The notes under the pieces were generated by a model that saw only the letters and a list, made by a program, of their open reading frames with translations, searched no databases and was not told the origin of the DNA. Below are positions 16,882 through 24,899 of a DNA stretch of 64,000 nt, piece by piece. Both the position numbers and the translations under genes were made by a program. Source of the DNA: Pseudomonas rustica (GTDB lineage: Bacteria; Pseudomonadota; Gammaproteobacteria; Pseudomonadales; Pseudomonadaceae); NCBI RefSeq assembly GCF_018336155.1, contig NZ_JAGYHF010000003.1:310001-374000 (forward strand). The letters run 5' to 3'. Each line of letters starts with the position of its first letter. Positions within the stretch are counted from its first letter, which is position 1.

Positions 16882-17646
16882 ATGAACGAACAGTTGCAAC
16901 CCCTCAAGAAACAACCGCGAGCAGGCAAAGCCGGCCGCAGCGGAACCCAGGACGATATTGTCTACGCGCATATCTTCGAGGCCATCCTCGAACAGCGTCT
17001 GGCGCCCGGCACCAAGTTGAGCGAAGAAGCGCTGGGGGAAATCTTTGGGGTCAGCCGCACCATCATTCGCCGCGCGCTGTCGCGTCTGGCCCATGAGGGC
17101 GTGGTGCTGTTGCGGCCGAACCGTGGCGCCGTCGTCGCCAGCCCGAGTGTCGAGGAGGCGCGTCAGGTGTTCCTCGCCCGTCGTCTGGTCGAGCGCGCGA
17201 TCACTGAGCTGGCGGTGCAACACGCCACCGCCGAGCAGATCGCCGAGCTGCGGCAGATGGTCAACGATGAGCGCGACAGCTTCTCGCGCGGTGATCGCGG
17301 CGCCGGTATTCGTCTGTCGGGCGAATTCCACCTGAAACTGGCGGAAGCGGCGATGAACGCGCCGTTGATCAGCTTCCAGCGCAGCCTGGTGTCGCAGACG
17401 TCGCTGATCATTGCCCAGTATGAAAGCGGCAACCGTTCGCACTGTTCCTACGACGAACACACCCAGTTGATCGACGCGATTGAAAAGCGCGACGGCGATC
17501 TGGCGGTGCGTTTAATGATGCATCACATGGATCACATCGACAGCAAGCTCAACCTCGACGAAGAAAGCGCGTCGGATGATTTGCATGCGGTGTTCTCGCA
17601 TTTGTTGCAGACCAAGAAGCCAGGGCGCTCGAGCGCCAAGCTCTAA
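16882..17646 (+). CDS. GntR family transcriptional regulator (FCD subfamily)
   Basis: A 254-residue regulator. The N-terminal winged helix-turn-helix (about 20-90) shows LAPGTKLSEEALGEIFGVSR and RRALSRLAHEGVVLLRPNRGA; the C-terminal FCD ligand-binding domain (about 100-240) is helical and has FHLKLAEAA and a late HHMDHID histidine motif that usually holds a metal. The ATG at 16882 gives the family-like start MNEQLQPLKK. It lies between the transporter and guaD and is convergent with guaD, so a role in purine or related catabolism is likely. The effector cannot be told from sequence. Confidence 0.9.
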   Translation: MNEQLQPLKKQPRAGKAGRSGTQDDIVYAHIFEAILEQRLAPGTKLSEEALGEIFGVSRTIIRRALSRLAHEGVVLLRPNRGAVVASPSVEEARQVFLARRLVERAITELAVQHATAEQIAELRQMVNDERDSFSRGDRGAGIRLSGEFHLKLAEAAMNAPLISFQRSLVSQTSLIIAQYESGNRSHCSYDEHTQLIDAIEKRDGDLAVRLMMHHMDHIDSKLNLDEESASDDLHAVFSHLLQTKKPGRSSAKL

Positions 17647-17663
17647 GTGATACCGAGTCCGCC

Positions 17664-17733
17664 CCTTCGCGAGCAAGCCCGCTCCCACATTTGAAATGCA
17701 TTCCCCCTGTGGGAGCGGGCTTGCTCGCGAAGG
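17664..17733. repeat. REP-like inverted pair, GGGAGCGGGCTTGCTCGCGAA family
   Basis: Two facing copies immediately after the GntR stop codon, followed at once by a bidirectional terminator. Confidence 0.8.
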
Positions 17734-17750
17734 CGATCTGACAGGCAACA

Positions 17751-17788
17751 AAAAATCCCCCGGGGTAAACACCACCGGGGGATTTTTT
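17751..17788. terminator. Bidirectional terminator between GntR gene and guaD
   Basis: AAAAATCCCCCGG-N11-CCGGGGGATTTTTT is a symmetrical GC-rich stem flanked by A and T runs, so it can end transcription from both convergent genes. It lies 15 bases beyond the guaD stop codon. Confidence 0.93.
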
Positions 17789-17803
17789 ATGGCTCGGAAA
17801 AGC

Positions 17804-19108
17804 TTAGCGCTGATGCACCAAAGACCCCGCCGCATACGTCTGCTGCACCGTACGATCATCACCCAGCGTCATCAACACAAACAACGACTCGGCAATGTTG
17901 TTGGCCTGCTTCAAGCGATAGCTCAGCAGCGGCGTCGCGTTGTAGTCCAGCACCAGGAAGTCAGCGTCGGAACCCGGTTGCAGGTTGCCGATCTTGTCTT
18001 CCAGACGCAGCGCCCGCGCGCCACCCAGCGTCGCCAGATACAGCGACTTGAACGGGCTCAGTCGCGCACCTTGCAGTTGCATCACTTTGTACGCTTCGTT
18101 CAGCGTCTGCAGCAGCGAAAAACTGGTGCCGCCGCCGACGTCAGTGCCCAGACCGACGTTGAGTTTGTGCTTCTCGGCCATCGGCAGGTTGAACAAGCCG
18201 CTACCCAAGAAGAAGTTCGACGTCGGGCAGAACGAGATCGCCGAGCCGGTTTCCGCCAGACGCGCGCATTCGTCGTCGCACAAGTGCACGCCGTGGGCGA
18301 ACACCGAGCGCTCGCCGAGCAATTTGTAGTGGTCGTAAACGTCGAGGTAGCCCTTGCGCTCCGGGAACAGCTCCTTGACCCACTCGATTTCCTTGAGGTT
18401 CTCGCTGATGTGGGTCTGCATGTACAGATCCGGGTATTCAGTCAGCAGTTGCCCGGCGAGGGTCAGTTGTTCCGGGGTGCTGGTCGGTGCGAAACGCGGG
18501 GTCACCGCGTAGTGCAAGCGGCCCTTGCCGTGCCAGCGCTCGATCAGCGCTTTGCTTTCGACGTAACTGGATTCGGCGGTATCGGTCAGATAATCCGGCG
18601 CATTGCGATCCATCATCACCTTGCCGGCAATCATGCGCAGGTCGAGCTGCTCGGCCTTTTCAAAGAACGAATTCACCGACTGCGGGTGCACGCTACCGAA
18701 CACCAGCGCGGTGGTGGTGCCGTTGCGCAGCAGTTCCTTGATGAAGATGTCCGCGACGTCGTCAGCGTGGGCCTTGTCGCCGAACTGGCTCTCGCACGGG
18801 AAGGTGTAGGTGTTGAGCCAGTCGAGCAGTTGCTCGCCGTAGGCGCCGACCATGCCGGTTTGCGGCAAGTGAATGTGCGTGTCAATGAAGCCCGGGGTGA
18901 TCAGGGCGTCCTGATATTGGGTGATTTCGATGTCCGCCGGCAGGGTCGGCAGCAAATCACTGGCGTGGCCAAGGGCGCTGATCTTGCCGCCATCGACCAC
19001 CAGCAGGCCATCCTCGAAATACTCGTAGGAGGCTTCGATCCCGACTTCGGCGGGGTCGGCAATGCTGTGCAGGATGGCGGCGCGGTAGGCTTTGCGAGTC
19101 AGAGGCAT
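17804..19108 (-). CDS. guaD: Guanine deaminase
   Basis: The 434-residue amidohydrolase converts guanine to xanthine in the cytoplasm, feeding the xanthine dehydrogenase encoded upstream. Zinc and substrate motifs are visible: DTHIHLPQTGMVGAYG, TRFAPTSTP-type region, QTHISEN, FAHGVHLCDDE and GTDVGGGTSFSLL. Length matches bacterial GuaD. It follows xdhC by 13 bases and so completes an xdhA-xdhB-xdhC-guaD operon. Confidence 0.96.
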   Translation of the reverse strand: MPLTRKAYRAAILHSIADPAEVGIEASYEYFEDGLLVVDGGKISALGHASDLLPTLPADIEITQYQDALITPGFIDTHIHLPQTGMVGAYGEQLLDWLNTYTFPCESQFGDKAHADDVADIFIKELLRNGTTTALVFGSVHPQSVNSFFEKAEQLDLRMIAGKVMMDRNAPDYLTDTAESSYVESKALIERWHGKGRLHYAVTPRFAPTSTPEQLTLAGQLLTEYPDLYMQTHISENLKEIEWVKELFPERKGYLDVYDHYKLLGERSVFAHGVHLCDDECARLAETGSAISFCPTSNFFLGSGLFNLPMAEKHKLNVGLGTDVGGGTSFSLLQTLNEAYKVMQLQGARLSPFKSLYLATLGGARALRLEDKIGNLQPGSDADFLVLDYNATPLLSYRLKQANNIAESLFVLMTLGDDRTVQQTYAAGSLVHQR

Positions 19109-19121
19109 GAGGGTTCTCTAA

Positions 19122-19979
19122 TCAGTTTGAGGCTTTGAGTTTGGCGGCCTGACTGCGCCGTGAAACCGGCAGCAGTTTGGCAATCGGTTCGGCGCTGGCA
19201 GTCTGCTGGCCGAAGTTGGCGTTATAGGTGGCGATGATTTCGCCGGCGATGGAGATGGCGATTTCCACAGGCAGTTTGCCTTTGACTTCGCCAATGCCCA
19301 TCGGGCAGCGCATGCGTTGCACGACGCCACTGTCGAAACCGCGATCGCGCAGACGGTGTTCGAACTTCACGCGTTTGGTCTTCGAGCCAATCAGGCCGAA
19401 GTAGGCGAAGTCGTTGCGTTTGAGAATCGCGGCAGTGAGTTCAAGGTCGAGCTGATGATTGTGGGTCATGACGATGCAATAACTGCCGGCGGGCAGGTCA
19501 TCGATTTCATCCACGGGCTCTTCGGACACGATTTTACGCACGCCGTGGGGGATGTGTTCGGGGAATTCGGCATCGCGCGAATCGATCCAGCGCACCCGGC
19601 AGGGCAGGCTGGCGAGCAGCGGCACCAAAGCGCGGCCGACGTGGCCGGCACCGAACACGGCGATTTGCGCCTGCACCTGGCCCATCGGTTCGAACAGCAA
19701 CACGGTGGCGCCGCCGCAGCACTGGCCAAGGCTCGCGCCGAGACTGAAGCGCTCCAGATGGGTGTCCTGCTTGCCGCTGGCGAGCATGTCGCGGGCGATC
19801 TGCATGGCTTTGTATTCCAGATGCCCGCCACCGATGGTGTCGAAACTCTGGTTGGCGCTGATGACCATTTTCGAACCGGCGTTGCGTGGCGTCGAGCCGA
19901 GTTCTTCGATGATCGTCACCAGCACACAGGGCTCGCCCTGGTTCTGCAGGTCGGCGAGGGCGTCGATCCAGTTGTACAT
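19122..19979 (-). CDS. xdhC: Xanthine dehydrogenase accessory protein XdhC
   Basis: The 285-residue protein has the XdhC/CoxI pattern: an N-terminal region with ELGSTPRNAGSKMVI and FDTIGGGHLEYKAM, the CCGGATVLLFEP cysteine motif, a Rossmann domain (IAVFGAGHVGRALVPLL) and FGLIGSKTKR. It binds sulfurated molybdenum cofactor and inserts it into XdhB. The ATG at 19979 has GAGAGG six bases upstream; a GTG two codons earlier is possible but overlaps the ribosome-binding site. A REP element separates it from xdhB within the same apparent operon. Confidence 0.94.
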   Translation of the reverse strand: MYNWIDALADLQNQGEPCVLVTIIEELGSTPRNAGSKMVISANQSFDTIGGGHLEYKAMQIARDMLASGKQDTHLERFSLGASLGQCCGGATVLLFEPMGQVQAQIAVFGAGHVGRALVPLLASLPCRVRWIDSRDAEFPEHIPHGVRKIVSEEPVDEIDDLPAGSYCIVMTHNHQLDLELTAAILKRNDFAYFGLIGSKTKRVKFEHRLRDRGFDSGVVQRMRCPMGIGEVKGKLPVEIAISIAGEIIATYNANFGQQTASAEPIAKLLPVSRRSQAAKLKASN

Positions 19980-19991
19980 ACACACCTCTCA

Positions 19992-20105
19992 GATCGTTCC
20001 CACGCTCTGCGTGGGAATGCATCACTGGACGCTCCGCGTCCGCTGTTCAGGATGCGACGCAGAGCGTCGCGGGGCTGCATTCCCACGCAGAGCGTGGGAA
20101 CGATC
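19992..20105. repeat. REP-like element, CGTTCCCACGCTCTGCGTGG family, inside the xdh operon
   Basis: GATCGTTCCCACGCTCTGCG and its complement bracket a second inner inverted segment (GGACGCTCCGCGTCC ... GCGACGCAGAGCGTCGC). It fills the gap between xdhB and xdhC. The family recurs at 32272-32377, 37493-37607 and 47259-47369. Confidence 0.85.
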
Positions 20106-20106
20106 A

Positions 20107-22500
20107 TCAAACAACCTCGGTTTCAGCTTCGACGGCTTTCACCGCCTTCAACTGCCGCATCTGCTCACAACCCCACAACACCCGCTCCGGCGTCGCCGGC
20201 GCATCAATCTGCGGCTGATGCTTGTAATCCCCGAGGCTCGCGACGGCATCCTTGATCGCACACCACGACGCAATCCCGAGCATGAACGGTGGTTCACCGA
20301 CAGCCTTGGAATGGAACACCGTGTCTTCCGGGTTCTTGCGGTTTTCCACCAGCTTCACTCGCAGATCCAGCGGCATGTCCGCCACGGCCGGGATCTTGTA
20401 GCTGGCCGGGCCGTTGGTCATCAGCTTGCCTTTGTTGTTCCAGACCAGCTCTTCCATGGTCAGCCAGCCCATGCCCTGGATGAAGCCACCCTCAACCTGA
20501 CCGATGTCGATGGACGGGTTCAACGAGGCGCCGACGTCGTGCAGGATGTCGGTGCGCAGCATCTTGTATTCGCCGGTCAGGGTGTCGACGATCACTTCGC
20601 AGCATGCCGCGCCGAAGGCGAAGTAGTAGAACGGACGGCCGCGCGCCTGGCTGCGGTCGTAGTAGATTTTCGGGGTCTTGTAGAAGCCGGTGCTCGACAG
20701 CGAGACCTGATTGAAATACGCCTGCTGGATCAGCGCTTCAAAGGTCAGGATGTGGTCGCGAACCCGCACATGGCCGTTGTGGAATTCAACGTCTTCTTCA
20801 GTGACTTTGAAGTGACGCGCAGCGAATTCGACCAGACGTTTCTTGATGATTTCCGCCGCGTTCTGCGCCGCTTTACCGTTCAGGTCAGCGCCGCTGGACG
20901 CCGCGGTCGGCGAGGTGTTCGGCACCTTGTCGGTGTTGGTCGCGGTGATCTGCACGCGATCGATTTCCACCTGGAACACTTCAGCCACGACCTGCGCAAC
21001 TTTGGTGTTCAGGCCCTGACCCATTTCGGTGCCGCCATGGTTCAGATGGATGCTGCCATCGGTGTAGATGTGGATCAGCGCGCCGGCCTGGTTCAAGAAG
21101 CTCGCGGTGAAGGAAATACCGAATTTCACCGGGGTCAGCGCCAGGCCTTTTTTCAGGATCGGGCTGTTGGCGTTGTAGCGACGGATCGCTTCGCGACGCT
21201 CGTAGTACTGGCTGCTTTCTTCCAGTTCGGCGGTCATTTCCTCGAGCATGTTGTGCTCGACGGTCTGGTAGTAATGGGTGACGTTGCGCTCGGTCTTGCC
21301 GTAGTAGTTGGCCTTGCGCACCGACAGCGGATCGACGTTCAAGTGACGGGCAATCGCGTCCATCACTTCTTCGATCGCGACCATCCCTTGCGGGCCACCG
21401 AAACCACGGTAAGCAGTGTTCGACGCGGTGTTGGTCTTGCAGCGGTGACCGTTGATGGTGGCGTCGCCGAGGTAGTACGAGTTGTCCGAGTGGAACATCG
21501 CACGGTCAACGATCGACGCGGACAAGTCCGGCGAGCAGCCGCAGTTGCCGGCCAGATCCATGTTGATCCCGTGCAGGCGCCCGGTGCTGTCGAAGCCAAC
21601 GTCGTATTCGACGTAGAACGGGTGACGCTTGCCGGTCATCAGCATGTCTTCAACGCGCGGCAGGCGCATCTTGGTCGGCTGACCGGTGAGGTGCGCAACC
21701 ACCGCGCAAAGGCACGCCGGGCTGGCGGCCTGAGTTTCCTTGCCACCGAAACCACCGCCCATGCGGCGCATGTCGACGACGATTTTGTTCATCGACACGT
21801 CGAGCACTTCGGCGACCAGTTTTTGCACTTCGGTCGGGTTCTGCGTCGAGCAGTAAACGATCATGCCGCCGTCTTCGGTGGGCATTACCGAGGAGATTTG
21901 CGTCTCCAGGTAGAAGTGTTCCTGACCGCCGATGTGCAGCGTGCCTTGAATGCGGTTTTCAGCAGTGGCCAGCGCAGAGGCTGAGTCGCCGCGCTGGTGG
22001 GTGTGGCTGTCGAGGACGAAGTGGCGTTTGCGCAGGGCCTCAACCACGTCGAGCACAGGTTCGAGGTCTTCGTATTCGATGATCGCGGCCATCGCGGCTT
22101 TGCGCGCGGTTTCCAGATCTTTCGCCGCAACGGCGAGCACCGGTTGACCAACGAACTGCACGTCATCGATGGCCAGCAACGGATCGCCCGGCATCAACGG
22201 GCCGATGTCTTTCAGGCCCGGCACGTCTTCGTGGGTGATGGCGATGCGCACGCCTTCGAAGGCGTAGCACGGCGAAGTGTCGATGCTGATGATTTTCGCG
22301 TGGGCGCGATCCGACATGCGTGCATACAAGTGCAACTGGTTGGGAAATTCCAAGCGGTCATCGATGTACTGCGCTTCACCGGACACGTGTTTGGCGGCGC
22401 TGTCGTGTTTGACGCTGCGGCCGACACCGGAGGTCAGATCCTTGGCGAACAATTCAGCCAGTTCAGCTTGAGTTTTCTCTACGCCGTGATGGTTAGACAT
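20107..22500 (-). CDS. xdhB: Xanthine dehydrogenase, molybdopterin-binding subunit XdhB
   Basis: The 797-residue large subunit carries the molybdenum active site that hydroxylates hypoxanthine and xanthine to urate. Motifs include RMGGGFGGKET, NTAYRGFGGPQGM (with the substrate-contacting Arg), GGTEMGQGLNTK and the late GEPPFMLG with the glutamate needed for catalysis. Length is as expected for two-subunit bacterial XDH. The start overlaps the end of xdhA by 8 bases, indicating translational coupling. Confidence 0.96.
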   Translation of the reverse strand: MSNHHGVEKTQAELAELFAKDLTSGVGRSVKHDSAAKHVSGEAQYIDDRLEFPNQLHLYARMSDRAHAKIISIDTSPCYAFEGVRIAITHEDVPGLKDIGPLMPGDPLLAIDDVQFVGQPVLAVAAKDLETARKAAMAAIIEYEDLEPVLDVVEALRKRHFVLDSHTHQRGDSASALATAENRIQGTLHIGGQEHFYLETQISSVMPTEDGGMIVYCSTQNPTEVQKLVAEVLDVSMNKIVVDMRRMGGGFGGKETQAASPACLCAVVAHLTGQPTKMRLPRVEDMLMTGKRHPFYVEYDVGFDSTGRLHGINMDLAGNCGCSPDLSASIVDRAMFHSDNSYYLGDATINGHRCKTNTASNTAYRGFGGPQGMVAIEEVMDAIARHLNVDPLSVRKANYYGKTERNVTHYYQTVEHNMLEEMTAELEESSQYYERREAIRRYNANSPILKKGLALTPVKFGISFTASFLNQAGALIHIYTDGSIHLNHGGTEMGQGLNTKVAQVVAEVFQVEIDRVQITATNTDKVPNTSPTAASSGADLNGKAAQNAAEIIKKRLVEFAARHFKVTEEDVEFHNGHVRVRDHILTFEALIQQAYFNQVSLSSTGFYKTPKIYYDRSQARGRPFYYFAFGAACCEVIVDTLTGEYKMLRTDILHDVGASLNPSIDIGQVEGGFIQGMGWLTMEELVWNNKGKLMTNGPASYKIPAVADMPLDLRVKLVENRKNPEDTVFHSKAVGEPPFMLGIASWCAIKDAVASLGDYKHQPQIDAPATPERVLWGCEQMRQLKAVKAVEAETEVV

Positions 22501-23947
22501 AAGCGGTCACCCGAGTCTCGATGTGCGGTGTTTGCAGTTCGATGAAGTATTTACGCAGCAGGTTTTGCGCGCTGAGCAGGCGATATTCCTTGCTGGCGCG
22601 GAAGTCCGAGAGCGGCGTGAAATCCTCCGCCAGTGCGGCGCAGGCCCGTTCGACCACAGCGTTGTTGAACGGCGCACCGATTAGCGCGGCTTCACAGTGA
22701 GCGGCACGTTTCGGGATCGCAGCCATGCCGCCGAACGCCATACGCGCATCGGTGATCACACCGTTTTCCACGCGCAGGTTGAACGCGGCGCAGACGGCGG
22801 AGATGTCATCGTCCAGGCGCTTGGAGACTTTGTAGGCGCGGAACAACTGCTCGGCGCTGGCGCGCGGCACGATGATCTTCTCGATGAACTCACTTTCCTG
22901 ACGGGCAGTGACTTTGTAATCGATGAAGTAATCGTCGAGGTTCAGGGTGCGGCGGGTTTCGCCTTTGCACAGCACAACCTGCGCGCCGAGGGCGATCAGC
23001 AGCGGCGGCGAGTCACCGATCGGCGAGGCGTTGCCGATGTTGCCGCCGAGGGTGCCCTGGTTGCGGATTTGCAGCGAGGCGAAGCGGTGCAGCAGTTCGC
23101 CGAAGTCCGGGTACTCGGCGTTCAACGCTTCGTAGCAGTCGGAGAGGGCAGTGGCGGCGCCGATTTCAATGCGGTCATCGAAAGTTTCGATGCGCTTCAT
23201 TTCCGCGACGTTGCCGACGTAGATCATCACCGGCAGGGTGCGGTGGAACTGGGTGACTTCCAGCGCCAGATCGGTACCGCCGGCGAGCAGGCGCGCTTGT
23301 GGGTAAGCATCGTAGAGGTCAGCCAGATCGGCGACAGTCAGCGGTACCAGGCAGCGCTTGTCGCCACTGTTCAGTTCGCCGATATCGGTCGGGGCGATGG
23401 CTTTCAGGCGGGCAATGGTCTCCGCTTCGCGGGCATCGAACTGATCCGGTTGCTTGCCGCAGCAGGATTGTTCGGCAGCCGCCAGAATCGGCCGGTAGCC
23501 GGTGCAGCGGCAGAGGTTGCCAGCCAGCGCTTCGTGGGCCTTGGCGTGATCGGGCGCATCGCTGTTCTTTTGCAGGGCGAACAGCGACATGACGAAACCG
23601 GGGGTGCAGAAACCGCACTGCGAACCGTGGCACTCGACCATGGCTTTCTGCACGCTGTGCAGTTCGCCTTTGTGCTTGAGGTCTTCGACGCTGATCAATT
23701 GTTTGCCGTGCAGCGACGAAACAAAGGTCAGGCACGAGTTGAGGCTGCGATAGCGAATGTGTTCGCGGCCATCGTCATCCGTTTGCAACTCGCCGACCAC
23801 TACAGTGCAGGCGCCGCAGTCACCGCTGGCGCAACCTTCTTTAGTGCCGGATTTTCCAACGTGTTCACGCAGGTAATTGAGCACGGTCAGATTCGGGTCC
23901 AGGGCGTGCTCGCTACGGAGTTCCTGGTTAAGTAAAAACTGGATCAC
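22493..23947 (-). CDS. xdhA: Xanthine dehydrogenase, FeS/FAD subunit XdhA
   Basis: The 484-residue small subunit passes electrons from the molybdenum site to NAD. The plant-type [2Fe-2S] domain has CASGDCGACTVVV, the second [2Fe-2S] domain has CGFCTPGF and CRCTGYRPI, and the FAD domain (about 190-370) has LLAGGTDLALEVT and TLGGNIGNASPIGD, followed by the CO-dehydrogenase flavoprotein C-terminal domain. It is the first gene of xdhABC-guaD. A tandem pair of 16-base motifs 57 to 95 bases upstream is a candidate operator. Confidence 0.96.
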   Translation of the reverse strand: MIQFLLNQELRSEHALDPNLTVLNYLREHVGKSGTKEGCASGDCGACTVVVGELQTDDDGREHIRYRSLNSCLTFVSSLHGKQLISVEDLKHKGELHSVQKAMVECHGSQCGFCTPGFVMSLFALQKNSDAPDHAKAHEALAGNLCRCTGYRPILAAAEQSCCGKQPDQFDAREAETIARLKAIAPTDIGELNSGDKRCLVPLTVADLADLYDAYPQARLLAGGTDLALEVTQFHRTLPVMIYVGNVAEMKRIETFDDRIEIGAATALSDCYEALNAEYPDFGELLHRFASLQIRNQGTLGGNIGNASPIGDSPPLLIALGAQVVLCKGETRRTLNLDDYFIDYKVTARQESEFIEKIIVPRASAEQLFRAYKVSKRLDDDISAVCAAFNLRVENGVITDARMAFGGMAAIPKRAAHCEAALIGAPFNNAVVERACAALAEDFTPLSDFRASKEYRLLSAQNLLRKYFIELQTPHIETRVTAYV

Positions 23948-24003
23948 GGAAGGCCTCGCAGACTCATTATTGTTGTTAACCGACTTGAGCCGAATTTAGC
24001 AGG

Positions 24004-24042
24004 TCTGACTTTTCGGTCAATGGTTTTCTGACTTAAAGGTCA
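24004..24042. promoter_or_regulatory. Tandem operator-like motif upstream of xdhA
   Basis: TCTGACTTTTCGGTCA (24004-24019) and TCTGACTTAAAGGTCA (24027-24042) are the same 16-base site (TCTGACTTNNNGGTCA) repeated 23 bases apart, close to two helical turns. Each contains an imperfect dyad TGAC...GTCA. They lie between xdhA and the divergent GntR gene, so they probably bind a regulator of the xdh operon. Which one is not known. Confidence 0.6.
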
Positions 24043-24237
24043 GGAAAATCCATTTCGTCGATCAACAACGTGTCTATTCAGTATTGAACTTCATTGGTCA
24101 GCCTGGTTTTTTGTTTGGTTTTCTAAAGAAAACTGCGGGAATCGTGCCAAAAACCGCTGAGTGGGCACTCCGCCATGAGCCCGCATTTGCGCTACACTGC
24201 GCCGCTTGTGCAGATCGATAGAGTTTGAAGGACAACC

Positions 24238-24897
24238 ATGACGTTCAAGGCGCCGGACAGCCTCGCCGAGCAAATCGCTCACCACCTCGCCGAACGCATC
24301 ATTCGTGGCGAAATGAAGCCGGGAGAGCGCATCCAGGAACAAAAGGTCACGCTGGCCCTCAATGTCAGCCGCGGCTCCGTTCGTGAAGCCTTGCTGATCC
24401 TTGAACGCCGCCACCTGATCGCGATCCTGCCGCGCCGTGGTGCGCACGTCACCGAAATGACGCCGCATAAGGTGCAGAGCCTGTGCACGCTGATGAGCGA
24501 GCTGTACATCCTGCTCGGCAACTCGGTGGCCAATGGCTGGCAAGTCCAGTCGGACATGGCGCCGTTCGTGCAGATCCAGCAGCGCCTGACCGCCAGCTAC
24601 GAGCGTCAGGACATCCGCAGCTTTGTCGATGACAGCTTCAGCGTGATGCGCGCCGCCTATCCGTTCGCCAACAATCCTTACCTGCAAGAAACGGTCGAGA
24701 ACCTGCAGCCGGCGATGAGCCGCGCCTACTTCCTCGCCCTCGAACAGCGCAAGGCAGAAATGAGCGAGTTCCTCGAACTGTTCGAACGCCTGCTGGCCGC
24801 CGTGCTGGCCCGTGATTTGCCGCAGATCCGCATCGTGCTCACGGCTTACGGCCAGCGCAGCTGCGATCTGGTGGTTGCTGCCTTGACGGGCGCTTAA
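24238..24897 (+). CDS. GntR family transcriptional regulator (FCD subfamily)
   Basis: A 219-residue regulator with a winged helix domain (residues about 8-75: IIRGEMKPGERIQEQKVTLA, SRGSVREALLILERRHLI) and a helical FCD-type C-terminal domain. It is divergent from xdhABC and immediately upstream of smc, with only two bases between its stop and the smc GTG. It is thus a plausible regulator of purine catabolism that is also cotranscribed with smc. It is distinct from the regulator at 16882-17646, with only domain-level similarity. Confidence 0.9.
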   Translation: MTFKAPDSLAEQIAHHLAERIIRGEMKPGERIQEQKVTLALNVSRGSVREALLILERRHLIAILPRRGAHVTEMTPHKVQSLCTLMSELYILLGNSVANGWQVQSDMAPFVQIQQRLTASYERQDIRSFVDDSFSVMRAAYPFANNPYLQETVENLQPAMSRAYFLALEQRKAEMSEFLELFERLLAAVLARDLPQIRIVLTAYGQRSCDLVVAALTGA

Positions 24898-24899
24898 GC

